Below, piece after piece: positions 1 through 5,023 of a DNA stretch of 5,023 nucleotides. The DNA is from CAYXWM01 sp964468805 (GTDB lineage Bacteria > Bacillota > Clostridia > Lachnospirales > WRBF01). The notes below the pieces were generated by a model. It worked only from the letters and a program-made list of their open reading frames with translations, was not told the DNA's origin and ran no database searches. Both the position numbers and the translations under genes were made by a program. Numbering within the stretch: position 1 is the stretch's first letter; each line of letters starts with the position of its first letter. The stretch covers positions 1 to 5,023 of the forward strand of contig CAYXWM010000099.1 in the NCBI GenBank assembly GCA_964468805.1. The letters are read 5' to 3'.

Positions 1-37
1 AAAACTGTAAATACACTTCTCGCAAAAGTGTATTTAC
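1..37 (-). terminator. Probable intrinsic terminator of tRNA-Ser
   Basis: A perfect 12-bp inverted repeat (7-18 with 26-37) encloses a 7-base loop. On the minus strand it is followed by AGTTTT and then the window edge. It begins 7 bases past the 3' end of the tRNA gene, which is where a terminator for the single tRNA transcript is expected. The stem is AT-rich and the T-run is cut off by the window edge, so its strength cannot be judged. Confidence 0.6.
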
Positions 38-44
38 GTCAGTA

Positions 45-132
45 CGGAGAAGGAGGGATTTGAACCCTCGCGCCGCTTTCACGACCTACTCCCTTAGCAG
101 GGGAGCCTCTTCAGCCACTTGAGTACTTCTCC
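45..132 (-). tRNA. tRNA-Ser, anticodon GCU (reads AGC/AGU)
   Basis: The minus strand folds as a class II tRNA of 88 bases. The acceptor stem GGAGAAG pairs perfectly with CTTCTCC and is followed by discriminator G, the serine-type base. The anticodon stem CTCCC/GGGAG closes the loop CTGCTAA, giving anticodon GCT. A long variable arm (GTCGT, GAAA loop, GCGGC, with G-U pairs) is the hallmark of serine tRNAs. The T arm is GAGGG-TTCAAAT-CCCTC. The 3' CCA is not encoded (TAC follows the discriminator), so it must be added by CCA-adding enzyme. The gene has its own promoter at 161-189 and a hairpin terminator at 1-37, so it appears to be a single-gene unit downstream of the radical SAM gene. Confidence 0.97.
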
Positions 133-134
133 AA

Positions 135-153
135 AGTTACCTGCGAAGTAACT
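135..153 (-). other. Short hairpin in the tRNA 5' leader
   Basis: AGTTAC (135-140) and GTAACT (148-153) form a perfect 6-bp stem around a 7-base loop, two bases upstream of the mature tRNA 5' end. The transcript predicted from the promoter at 161-189 would start near 153-155, so almost the whole leader would be this hairpin. It may shape RNase P processing or leader stability; this is inference, and a 6-bp inverted repeat can arise by chance. Confidence 0.4.
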
Positions 154-160
154 ATAGAGC

Positions 161-189
161 ATTATACTTAATAAACTTATTTTTGTCAA
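161..189 (-). promoter_or_regulatory. Fully consensus sigma-A promoter for tRNA-Ser
   Basis: On the minus strand a TTGACA -35 box (184-189) and a TATAAT -10 box (161-166) are separated by exactly 17 bases. Both hexamers match the housekeeping consensus at all 12 positions. Transcription should start around 153-155, about 21-23 bases before the mature tRNA. The bases after the -10 begin GCTC, a fairly GC-rich discriminator of the kind linked to stringent control, which is suggestive only. Confidence 0.9.
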
Positions 190-238
190 TAGTTTATTTC
201 AGAGATTGTCTAAATAAGGAACAAGCTCTTGGTTTGGG

Positions 239-1135
239 TCAATCATCAAACAAACTTATTTGCATGGTACTGTAACCGAGTTTGTATGCCCGAACTATAT
301 CTTTTATTTTATAGAGAATGCCGGCCTTTTCGCATTCTGATGCGAAATTTTGATAAAGAAACTTGGCATTGGGGCTGTTGCAGACATAGGAGTTGCCGTA
401 TTGTTTTATATATTTGTGAGACAGGCCGGGAAAGAATTCTTCCAGTTTCTCATAGTAATGAAGCTTTTGATTGCTTCGTAAGGTTACTCCGAAAGACGGA
501 TAGATAAACCGGGCTTTGCTTTCCTTTGCAAGGGCTATAACGTTTCGGATGTTTTCCCGAGTGTCAGTAATAAAAGGTAATACGGGCATAAGAAGTATAC
601 CGCAAAAGATACCGTTTTCGGAAAGATGCTTGATTGCTTTGAACCTTTGGGAGCTTGGGGCAACATGGGGCTCGATTATTTTTGACAGGCTGTCGTCGGC
701 TGTTGTAACCGTTATTTTAACAATAACGGGCGAATGTTGAGTAATATCTTTCAAGATTTCAGTGTCCCTTGTAACGGTTGGGCTTTTGGTTGCAATTGCC
801 ACTCCGAAATTGTAGGCGTTTATAAGTTCCAGGGAGTTTCGGGTGAGCATTAATTTATTTTCGAAGGGGTTATATGGGTCAGACATGGAGCCGGTTGCGA
901 TGACGCCTTTTTTGACCTTTCTTCTTAAATCGTCACGAATAACAGCAAGAGCGTTTTCCTTAGCTCTCACTCTGTCAAAATCTTCGACCCTGTAACAGTC
1001 GCTTCTGCTGTCGCAATAGATACAACCGTGACAACAGCCTTTATAAATATTCATGTTGTATTCCGTTCCGAACCATGAGGTATCTTTTGTACGGAAAACA
1101 ATGTTCTTAGCAGGAATATATTCCAATTCAATCAC
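239..1135 (-). CDS. SplB-like radical SAM protein (COG1533 type), function unknown
   Basis: This 298-residue protein belongs to the radical SAM superfamily, in the branch that includes spore photoproduct lyase. Cys34, Cys38 and Cys41 form the CX3CX2C motif (GCCHGCIYC) that binds the 4Fe-4S cluster for SAM cleavage. Other family signatures are TGSMSDPYNPFE (81-92), ATKSP (115-119), the EP...R...AI stretch (155-168) and MPVLPFITD (183-191). Length is normal for the family. It is unlikely to be genuine spore photoproduct lyase, because this group is a widespread paralogue with no assigned substrate. The C-terminus QISLF (292-296), followed by only two residues, resembles the beta sliding-clamp binding motif and hints at a DNA-linked role. 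The start is GTG at 1135: an in-frame TAA lies four codons upstream and the next Met is residue 28, after conserved N-terminal sequence. The Shine-Dalgarno is poor (AGG only 3 bases from GTG), so translation may be weak. No clear terminator separates it from the downstream tRNA unit. Confidence 0.9.
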   Translation of the reverse strand: MIELEYIPAKNIVFRTKDTSWFGTEYNMNIYKGCCHGCIYCDSRSDCYRVEDFDRVRAKENALAVIRDDLRRKVKKGVIATGSMSDPYNPFENKLMLTRNSLELINAYNFGVAIATKSPTVTRDTEILKDITQHSPVIVKITVTTADDSLSKIIEPHVAPSSQRFKAIKHLSENGIFCGILLMPVLPFITDTRENIRNVIALAKESKARFIYPSFGVTLRSNQKLHYYEKLEEFFPGLSHKYIKQYGNSYVCNSPNAKFLYQNFASECEKAGILYKIKDIVRAYKLGYSTMQISLFDD

Positions 1136-1140
1136 GTGCC

Positions 1141-1171
1141 TATATTAAATTAACCGGGTCATATGACCCGG
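1141..1171 (-). terminator. Palindromic terminator of the chemotaxis receptor gene
   Basis: An 18-base perfect palindrome (1154-1171; CCGGGTC, ATAT, GACCCGG) makes a GC-rich 7-bp stem with a 4-base loop. On the minus strand it is followed by the T-rich tail TTAATTTAATATA. It begins 40 bases after the receptor stop codon. The tail is interrupted by A residues, so termination may be partial. Only 18 bases separate the stem from the GTG start of the radical SAM gene, so read-through could feed that gene. A protein operator is the alternative reading of such a symmetric site. Confidence 0.65.
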
Positions 1172-1211
1172 CCACAGTTAGATAAAGAATTTGTGTTAAG
1201 AGTTGATATTT

Positions 1212-3083
1212 TTAAATGTCTGAGGTGGCAAATTCGGTAACCAAAGATTCCAATACCAATGCTTGGCTGGACAATTCTTCGCTAGCCGAAGCACTTTCTT
1301 CCGCAATAGCTGTATTTTGCATAACTGTATCCACAATTTTTTCTATTTCGGAGTTTATCTGTTCAATTATGGATATTTGCTCAGAGGAAGCATTAACTAT
1401 AGAATGAGTGCTTTCATCGCAATCAATGATTCCGGAGAAAATATTGCCGAAGCTTTCGGATGTATCGTGAACAATACGTTCGCTGACAGCGGCTTTTTCC
1501 AGAGAATTGCTTATAAGAGCGTTACTGTCTTTTGCCGCTTCCGCACTTTTAGATGCAAGATTTCGAACTTCTTCTGCCACAACCGAGAAGCCTTTTCCGG
1601 CTTGACCGGCACGGGCGGCTTCAACCGATGCATTTAGGGCGAGAAGGTTTGTTTGGAATGCAATATCCTCGATTTTTTTGATTATATTAAATATGGAGCG
1701 GTTAGCCTCGGACATTTCATTTACGGATTGGAGCATATTGTTCATTTGAGTGCTGCCCAATTGAGCCTTGGATTTAATTTCGGCTGTAACCAAGGAAGCT
1801 TGTTTAGCTACTTCGGATGTGGTATTTGCTTTAGATAACAAGCTTTCTATAGCAAAGGACAGTTTTTCCATAAATTCGGATTGTTGAGTAGCTCCGGCGG
1901 CGGTTTGTTGGCTGGTATCCGCCAATGAAGATGCAACGGAGATAAATGCCTTGCAAGCGTCTTTTACCTGTTCTGCAAGATGATTTTTAGATTCCACTGC
2001 TTTAAGTTGGGAAATGTCTTGAACCACCTCAATATGACCGATTTTATTATGGTTTTCATCGTAGAGGTAGTTTATATTTACTTGAAAATCCATTCCCATC
2101 TGTTGGAAATAGGTTATTTCTTTTCCGTTTTTAAGACAGGTTATGCCACAGTTTTGAGTATTACAAATATTTGCGTTCCAGTTGCTACAGTGTTTACCCA
2201 ATATATCGTTTCGTTTTATACCAAGAAGGCCTTCAACGGGTTTGTTAATAAAGGTCCATTTCATATCCATATCCGTAACGGAAATAGGGAAAGGTATGGA
2301 ATCCAGAAGGGTTTCGTACCAATGCATTTTTTTCCTTACGGAGGCTACAGCAACGTCAAGAGATGTGACAATTTTCTTAAACTCGCCGTCCAAGTTTTTA
2401 TAGGTTTCGTCGCTCTTTTCTGTGAATGAAGTTATATTATCGGATATATGCTCCGCCTTGTAGCTTATTTTTTGAAGGGTTTCCTTTAGTGTACCGATTT
2501 CTTTTGATAAACCGCTGTTGAAATTTGCGGTCTTAGGATCTATAGAGAAATTTCCCTTATTTATTTCCTGTAGGGAAGTAGTAATTTCGTTTATAACAGT
2601 TGTTTGTTTTTTAACAATGTCATTCACAACTTCGCAGACAGTATTATAAAAGCCCTTATATTTATTGCTGTCTATTTTAAAGCCGGTATTTCCTTTATCT
2701 ATATTTGTTGAAAGTGCTTCCAAGTCATTGGTAAGGCTTTGTGCCACAGAAGTAAAAGCATCGAAATCTTTTGTTATTTCTTCGTCAACATTGGATTTTG
2801 AAGCAATATTTCCGCAAACTATCAAATTTTCAGCCTCATTGGAGTATTTAGCCAAGGAATTTGTCAGTTTCTTAATTCCGGTTAAACAAATAAGACCTGA
2901 AATACAAGCGGCTACAGGTATAAGAATCACTTGAATCGATGTTAACAAGCCCTCGGGCAATACCGATTTAAACAAAAGCGGCAGAAATATTACAGTTAAT
3001 CCAACCACCGTCATAATTCCGGTTGATAATATGAGGCAGATAGTCAGTTTCTTTTTTGCATTTAAAATGCCGTTCAGCTTCAT
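1212..3083 (-). CDS. Methyl-accepting chemotaxis protein with cytoplasmic PAS domain
   Basis: This 623-residue membrane receptor is expected to signal through CheA/CheW to the flagellar motor. Two hydrophobic helices (about 13-38 and 46-70) are joined by only about 8 residues, so there is no extracellular ligand domain and the signal must be internal or membrane-borne. Residues about 71-250 are helical and contain HAMP-like repeats (for example around 120-160 and 165-210). A PAS fold spans about 253-361 and carries Cys299, Cys307, Cys312 and Cys316 (CX7CX4CX3C), possibly a metal or redox site. The signalling domain runs from about 368 to the end. Its hairpin tip, IAFQTNLLALNASVEAARAG (474-493), is canonical, as is VVAEEVRNLA just after it. 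Glu/Gln-rich patches near 392-402 and 593-607 are likely methylation regions. The C-terminus EFATSDI lacks a CheR-tethering NWETF pentapeptide. The ATG start is preceded by AGGAGGG five bases upstream. It has its own promoter and no chemotaxis neighbours. Confidence 0.95.
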   Translation of the reverse strand: MKLNGILNAKKKLTICLILSTGIMTVVGLTVIFLPLLFKSVLPEGLLTSIQVILIPVAACISGLICLTGIKKLTNSLAKYSNEAENLIVCGNIASKSNVDEEITKDFDAFTSVAQSLTNDLEALSTNIDKGNTGFKIDSNKYKGFYNTVCEVVNDIVKKQTTVINEITTSLQEINKGNFSIDPKTANFNSGLSKEIGTLKETLQKISYKAEHISDNITSFTEKSDETYKNLDGEFKKIVTSLDVAVASVRKKMHWYETLLDSIPFPISVTDMDMKWTFINKPVEGLLGIKRNDILGKHCSNWNANICNTQNCGITCLKNGKEITYFQQMGMDFQVNINYLYDENHNKIGHIEVVQDISQLKAVESKNHLAEQVKDACKAFISVASSLADTSQQTAAGATQQSEFMEKLSFAIESLLSKANTTSEVAKQASLVTAEIKSKAQLGSTQMNNMLQSVNEMSEANRSIFNIIKKIEDIAFQTNLLALNASVEAARAGQAGKGFSVVAEEVRNLASKSAEAAKDSNALISNSLEKAAVSERIVHDTSESFGNIFSGIIDCDESTHSIVNASSEQISIIEQINSEIEKIVDTVMQNTAIAEESASASEELSSQALVLESLVTEFATSDI

Positions 3084-3114
3084 TTCAACCCTCCTAAATT
3101 CTATATAAATTCAC

Positions 3115-3126
3115 TCATTGTAAAAT
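3115..3126. repeat. 12-base direct repeat, copy 1
   Basis: TCATTGTAAAAT occurs here and again, exactly and in the same orientation, at 3263-3274. This copy lies in the predicted 5' untranslated region of the chemotaxis receptor, between its transcription start and its Shine-Dalgarno. A repeat of this length is unexpected in a 289-base gap, but the AT-rich composition raises the odds of chance. Its role is unknown. Confidence 0.45.
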
Positions 3127-3137
3127 ATGTATGATTT

Positions 3138-3166
3138 TTTATACTATACTGAGGTTATTTTGTCAA
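3138..3166 (-). promoter_or_regulatory. Sigma-A promoter of the chemotaxis receptor gene
   Basis: On the minus strand TTGACA (3161-3166) and TATAAA (3138-3143) are separated by 17 bases, matching 11 of 12 consensus positions. The predicted start near 3131 gives a leader of about 48 bases before the ATG at 3083. It is a housekeeping-type promoter; I see no TAAA-N15-GCCGATAT sigma-28 motif of the kind that often drives motility genes. Confidence 0.85.
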
Positions 3167-3232
3167 GAATTAAATACCTACAAATCCAAGCAATATAAGC
3201 TTATTTAAATACATAACTCTATTTGCGGAATC

Positions 3233-3247
3233 ATGTAAACGGTTTCA
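3233..3247. promoter_or_regulatory. cre-like operator (CcpA/LacI-family type)
   Basis: ATGTAAACGGTTTCA fits every position of the published catabolite-responsive element consensus WTGNAANCGNWNNCW. Its reverse complement TTGAAACCGTTTACA fits as well, as expected for this semi-palindromic site. It is centred about 109 bases upstream of the predicted start of the chemotaxis receptor transcript, and downstream of the phosphatase terminator. That position suggests control of the receptor gene, perhaps activation, rather than of the phosphatase. Binding by CcpA or another LacI-family regulator is inferred from sequence alone. Confidence 0.5.
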
Positions 3248-3262
3248 AATCAGTTAGGTCAA

Positions 3263-3274
3263 TCATTGTAAAAT
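3263..3274. repeat. 12-base direct repeat, copy 2
   Basis: This is the second exact copy of TCATTGTAAAAT, 148 bases to the right of copy 1. It lies between the cre-like box and the phosphatase terminator. The two copies flank the receptor promoter and the cre-like box, an arrangement that would suit a pair of regulator sites, but nothing else supports that. Confidence 0.45.
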
Positions 3275-3286
3275 TGACATAAAGGT

Positions 3287-3320
3287 AAAAAAGAACCCCG
3301 ATACATTAAATTATCGGGGT
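3287..3320 (-). terminator. Intrinsic terminator of the alkaline phosphatase gene
   Basis: A perfect 9-bp stem (ACCCCGATA, 3295-3303, with 3312-3320) encloses an 8-base loop. On the minus strand it is followed by TCTTTTTT. The stem starts 52 bases after the phosphatase stop codon. On the plus strand the same stem is followed by ATAGTTTTTA, so it could also stop transcription arriving from the left. Confidence 0.92.
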
Positions 3321-3352
3321 ATAGTTTTTATAATAAAGGAGGTAAGTAAGAT

Positions 3353-3409
3353 ATGAAGAAACCGGTTAAGGTTTATTGTATTAAATCGATTACATCTTTT
3401 GATACATAG
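3353..3409 (+). CDS. Possible 18-codon small ORF, antisense to the phosphatase 3' end
   Basis: ATG at 3353 opens an 18-codon frame (MKKPVKVYCIKSITSFDT, then TAG). It is preceded by AAAGGAGG at 3335-3342, a near-perfect Shine-Dalgarno with 10 bases of spacing. It is the only plus-strand start in the window with such a signal. The last 13 codons overlap the 3' end of the phosphatase gene in antisense. No convincing promoter is seen: a TATAAT at 3329-3334 sits too close, since its start point would exclude the Shine-Dalgarno. It could be a small peptide gene, the truncated start of a lost plus-strand gene, or coincidence. Confidence 0.15.
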   Translation: MKKPVKVYCIKSITSFDT

Positions 3410-5001
3410 AAAGTACCTTCTACATTTACGGTTACACCGGGAGTTATAACGGTCTCGCCGTTTTTAATTACATAATTTTTGTTTTCGGGGATGATTATTG
3501 TATCATCACCTTTGGTAACAGTCATAACTTGATTTTCGGGATTGGAGTTGTCTGTTTCCACAGTGGCTCCTTTTTTATTGAATGCAACTTTTGCATTGTT
3601 GTAAAGTCTGTCGGTAGTTGCTTTTAAATCCAAGCCCCAAACTCCGGCACAGATTTTAGCAATATCGGTGTTATCAATGGTTCCGGTTATACGTTCATCA
3701 CCGGGTAAATATGTATAGAGTACTATTTCTTCGCCGGTATGCCCTCCGGTAGTCCAACCCAAGAAGGCTCTTTTTGAAATCATAGGTCCCACGGTAGTGT
3801 TCACAGAGCCGGATTTGGCATCTTTGATGGCTTGAATTTCGTCGTCTGTCAAGTCATTAATTCCGTAATATAGAGCCATAACTTCTTTGATGTTGGATCT
3901 GTCTTCGTTAAATTTTGCTTCCAAGCCTTCTCCGGTAAGGCGAGCTTTTTTCAAAGGAGCGATAAATTTAACTATGGGATCACTGTCATAAGTTTTAGTT
4001 GTGTCTGTATTACCGATGGAAACGCCGCCGTTGCCGTGGTCGGTAATGGCTATAACCATGGTGTTGCCATCTTTTTTGGCAAAGTCGGTAGCTACTTTAA
4101 CAGCCTTGTCGAAGGCATTAATATCAGAAATCAAACCGATGGGGTCATTGGAATGAGCCGCCCAGTCAACTTTTGAACCTTCAATCATCATAAAGAAACC
4201 GTCTTTGTCTTTTGACAATACATTAATCGCCGCATCGGTCATTTCTGCCAATGAAGGTTGAGAGGGATTATTTTCGATTCTGTCCATCTCATAGGATAAG
4301 TCAGCTTTTGCAAACATGCCCCAGGTTTTGCCGTCCATATTTTCTAAGCCGGATTTATCGGTTATGTAGGTATAGTCGTTGTCTTTTAATATGTCCAAAA
4401 GATTTTCTTCATCGGGACGCTCGTTCAATCTTCCATAACCGCCGCCCAGCATAATATCAATATTATTGTATATTTGTTGCTCGGCTATTATATATTCTTT
4501 GCTTCTGTCCGGATAATGGCTTGAGAAAGCCGCCGGTGTTGCGTGCATTATTTGTGAGGTGGAAATCAATCCTGTGGATTTACCGGCTAACTTAGCCGCT
4601 TCCAAAATTGTTGCCAAAGGTGCTTTTTGGTCGGTCACACCTATAAATTTGTTGTTTGTTTTAAATCCTGTGGCTAAAGCTGTACCTGCAGGGGCAGAAT
4701 CCGTAATAGCTCCAACAACCCCTTTGTTTAACCACCAAGTGCGAACAAGTCCGCTTGCCATTTCGTCCATAGCCATGGATTTTGTTGTATCCACCGTGCC
4801 GGAAACGGGGTCGTAAGAATTGTACCAACGGGTTAATGTTACTCCGTCGTTACTCATACCGTCAGCTATCATAACAATTATATTCTTAATGTTTTTGTTG
4901 GGCATAACAGCCTTTTTTAAATTTAAAGCAAATGCGTTTGAAGATGCGGCAAAGGCCATGGAAGCTGCTATAACCAATGCTGTGATTTTTTTTGCCTTCA
5001 A
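3373..5001 (-). CDS. Secreted alkaline phosphatase (PhoA superfamily)
   Basis: This 542-residue metalloenzyme hydrolyses phosphate monoesters outside the membrane, releasing phosphate for uptake. A signal peptide (KAKK, hydrophobic core, AFA|LN) should be cut after Ala25; there is no lipobox cysteine. Catalytic residues are complete: Asp47 in IADGMS, nucleophile Ser102 in TDSAPAGTALATG, Thr155 in MHATPAA, Arg166 as the likely phosphate-binding arginine, Glu274/Asp279/His283 in MIEGSKVDWAAH, Asp321/His322 in TDHGNGG, and His421 in TGGHTGEE. His153 and Trp280 replace the Asp153 and Lys328 of the E. coli enzyme, the pairing common in other bacteria, so metal preference may differ. Residues about 492-538 form a beta-rich extension ending GTFYVSKDVIDLI, similar to a short stalk (copper amine oxidase N-like) domain, perhaps for surface association. 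The start is TTG at 5001, set by AAAAGGAGG eight bases upstream; no in-frame ATG is available there. Its promoter, and any Pho box, lie outside the window. A strong terminator follows. Confidence 0.95.
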   Translation of the reverse strand: MKAKKITALVIAASMAFAASSNAFALNLKKAVMPNKNIKNIIVMIADGMSNDGVTLTRWYNSYDPVSGTVDTTKSMAMDEMASGLVRTWWLNKGVVGAITDSAPAGTALATGFKTNNKFIGVTDQKAPLATILEAAKLAGKSTGLISTSQIMHATPAAFSSHYPDRSKEYIIAEQQIYNNIDIMLGGGYGRLNERPDEENLLDILKDNDYTYITDKSGLENMDGKTWGMFAKADLSYEMDRIENNPSQPSLAEMTDAAINVLSKDKDGFFMMIEGSKVDWAAHSNDPIGLISDINAFDKAVKVATDFAKKDGNTMVIAITDHGNGGVSIGNTDTTKTYDSDPIVKFIAPLKKARLTGEGLEAKFNEDRSNIKEVMALYYGINDLTDDEIQAIKDAKSGSVNTTVGPMISKRAFLGWTTGGHTGEEIVLYTYLPGDERITGTIDNTDIAKICAGVWGLDLKATTDRLYNNAKVAFNKKGATVETDNSNPENQVMTVTKGDDTIIIPENKNYVIKNGETVITPGVTVNVEGTFYVSKDVIDLIQ

Positions 5002-5009
5002 TTCAGTAT

Positions 5010-5018
5010 CCTCCTTTT
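5010..5018 (-). promoter_or_regulatory. Ribosome binding site fixing the TTG start of the phosphatase
   Basis: On the minus strand AAAAGGAGG lies 8 bases before TTG at 5001-4999. It decides the start: the codons between are GAT ACT GAA with no ATG, and translation from TTG gives a proper signal peptide with a Lys-rich N-terminus. TTG starts initiate less efficiently than ATG, which the strong Shine-Dalgarno may offset. Confidence 0.85.
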
Positions 5019-5023
5019 AATTA

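Noticed and set aside
229..740. Plus-strand open frames of 92 and 74 codons
   Set aside because: They lie opposite the radical SAM gene, have unusual Cys/Trp/Arg-rich composition and no start signals.
239..1135. Calling the radical SAM gene spore photoproduct lyase (splB)
   Set aside because: It shares the superfamily and several motifs, but it fits the broader uncharacterised COG1533 group better, and nothing nearby suggests sporulation.
1980..2429. 149-codon plus-strand open frame
   Set aside because: It is antisense to the clearly coding chemotaxis receptor, has no recognisable domain and lacks a good Shine-Dalgarno; it is a shadow frame.
3195..3204. ATAAGCTTAT palindrome as an operator
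   Set aside because: A 10-base palindrome in an AT-rich gap is expected by chance, and it does not align with any promoter element.
3274..3279. Plus-strand TTGACA as a promoter for the small ORF
   Set aside because: No acceptable -10 box lies 16-18 bases downstream; those positions fall in the GC-rich terminator stem.
3329..3334. Plus-strand TATAAT as a -10 box
   Set aside because: The matching -35 position is only TTAAAT (3 of 6), and a start from it would fall at the end of the Shine-Dalgarno, so it cannot serve the small ORF.
3084..3372. Riboswitch or structured leader in the intergenic region
   Set aside because: The predicted receptor leader is only about 48 bases with no stable stem, and the remaining structure is explained by the phosphatase terminator.
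4559..5020. Two plus-strand open frames (85 and 66 codons), one with hydrophobic stretches
   Set aside because: Both mirror the phosphatase N-terminal half; the hydrophobic stretches come from reading codons of the signal peptide and core in antisense.

Overview
The window looks like ordinary chromosome from a low-to-moderate GC, Gram-positive-type anaerobe, most likely a member of the Clostridia. This is inferred from AGGAGG-type ribosome binding sites, the use of GTG and TTG as well as ATG starts, an AT-rich composition, a CcpA-type cre-like box, and the families present. The species cannot be named from the sequence. Every well-supported gene lies on the minus strand, so transcription runs from the right end to the left.

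From right to left in transcription order: (1) 5001-3373 is a complete secreted alkaline phosphatase of the PhoA superfamily, with a signal peptide, all catalytic residues, a TTG start behind a strong Shine-Dalgarno, and a small C-terminal extension resembling a stalk (copper amine oxidase N-like) domain. It ends at a strong intrinsic terminator (3320-3287). (2) 3372-3084 is a 289-base intergenic stretch. It holds that terminator, a cre-like operator (3233-3247), an exact 12-base direct repeat, and a near-consensus sigma-A promoter (3166-3138) for the next gene. (3) 3083-1212 is a methyl-accepting chemotaxis protein with two membrane helices and almost no extracellular part. It has HAMP-like repeats, a cytoplasmic PAS domain with a four-cysteine cluster, and a canonical signalling hairpin. 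A GC-rich palindrome with a T-rich tail (1171-1141) ends it. (4) 1135-239 is a radical SAM protein of the SplB-like family (COG1533 type) with a GTG start, and its last residues form a plausible beta-clamp-binding motif. (5) 189-161 is a fully consensus promoter driving tRNA-Ser(GCU) at 132-45, followed by a hairpin terminator at the window edge (37-1).

The genes do not form an evident pathway. They look like independently promoted single genes: phosphate scavenging outside the cell, intracellular-state chemotaxis, a possibly DNA-associated radical SAM enzyme, and a tRNA. I see no mobile element, CRISPR array, toxin-antitoxin pair or defence island. The points most worth checking are the clamp motif on the radical SAM protein, the PAS cysteine cluster, the cre-like box, and a tiny plus-strand reading frame with a perfect Shine-Dalgarno that overlaps the 3' end of the phosphatase gene.
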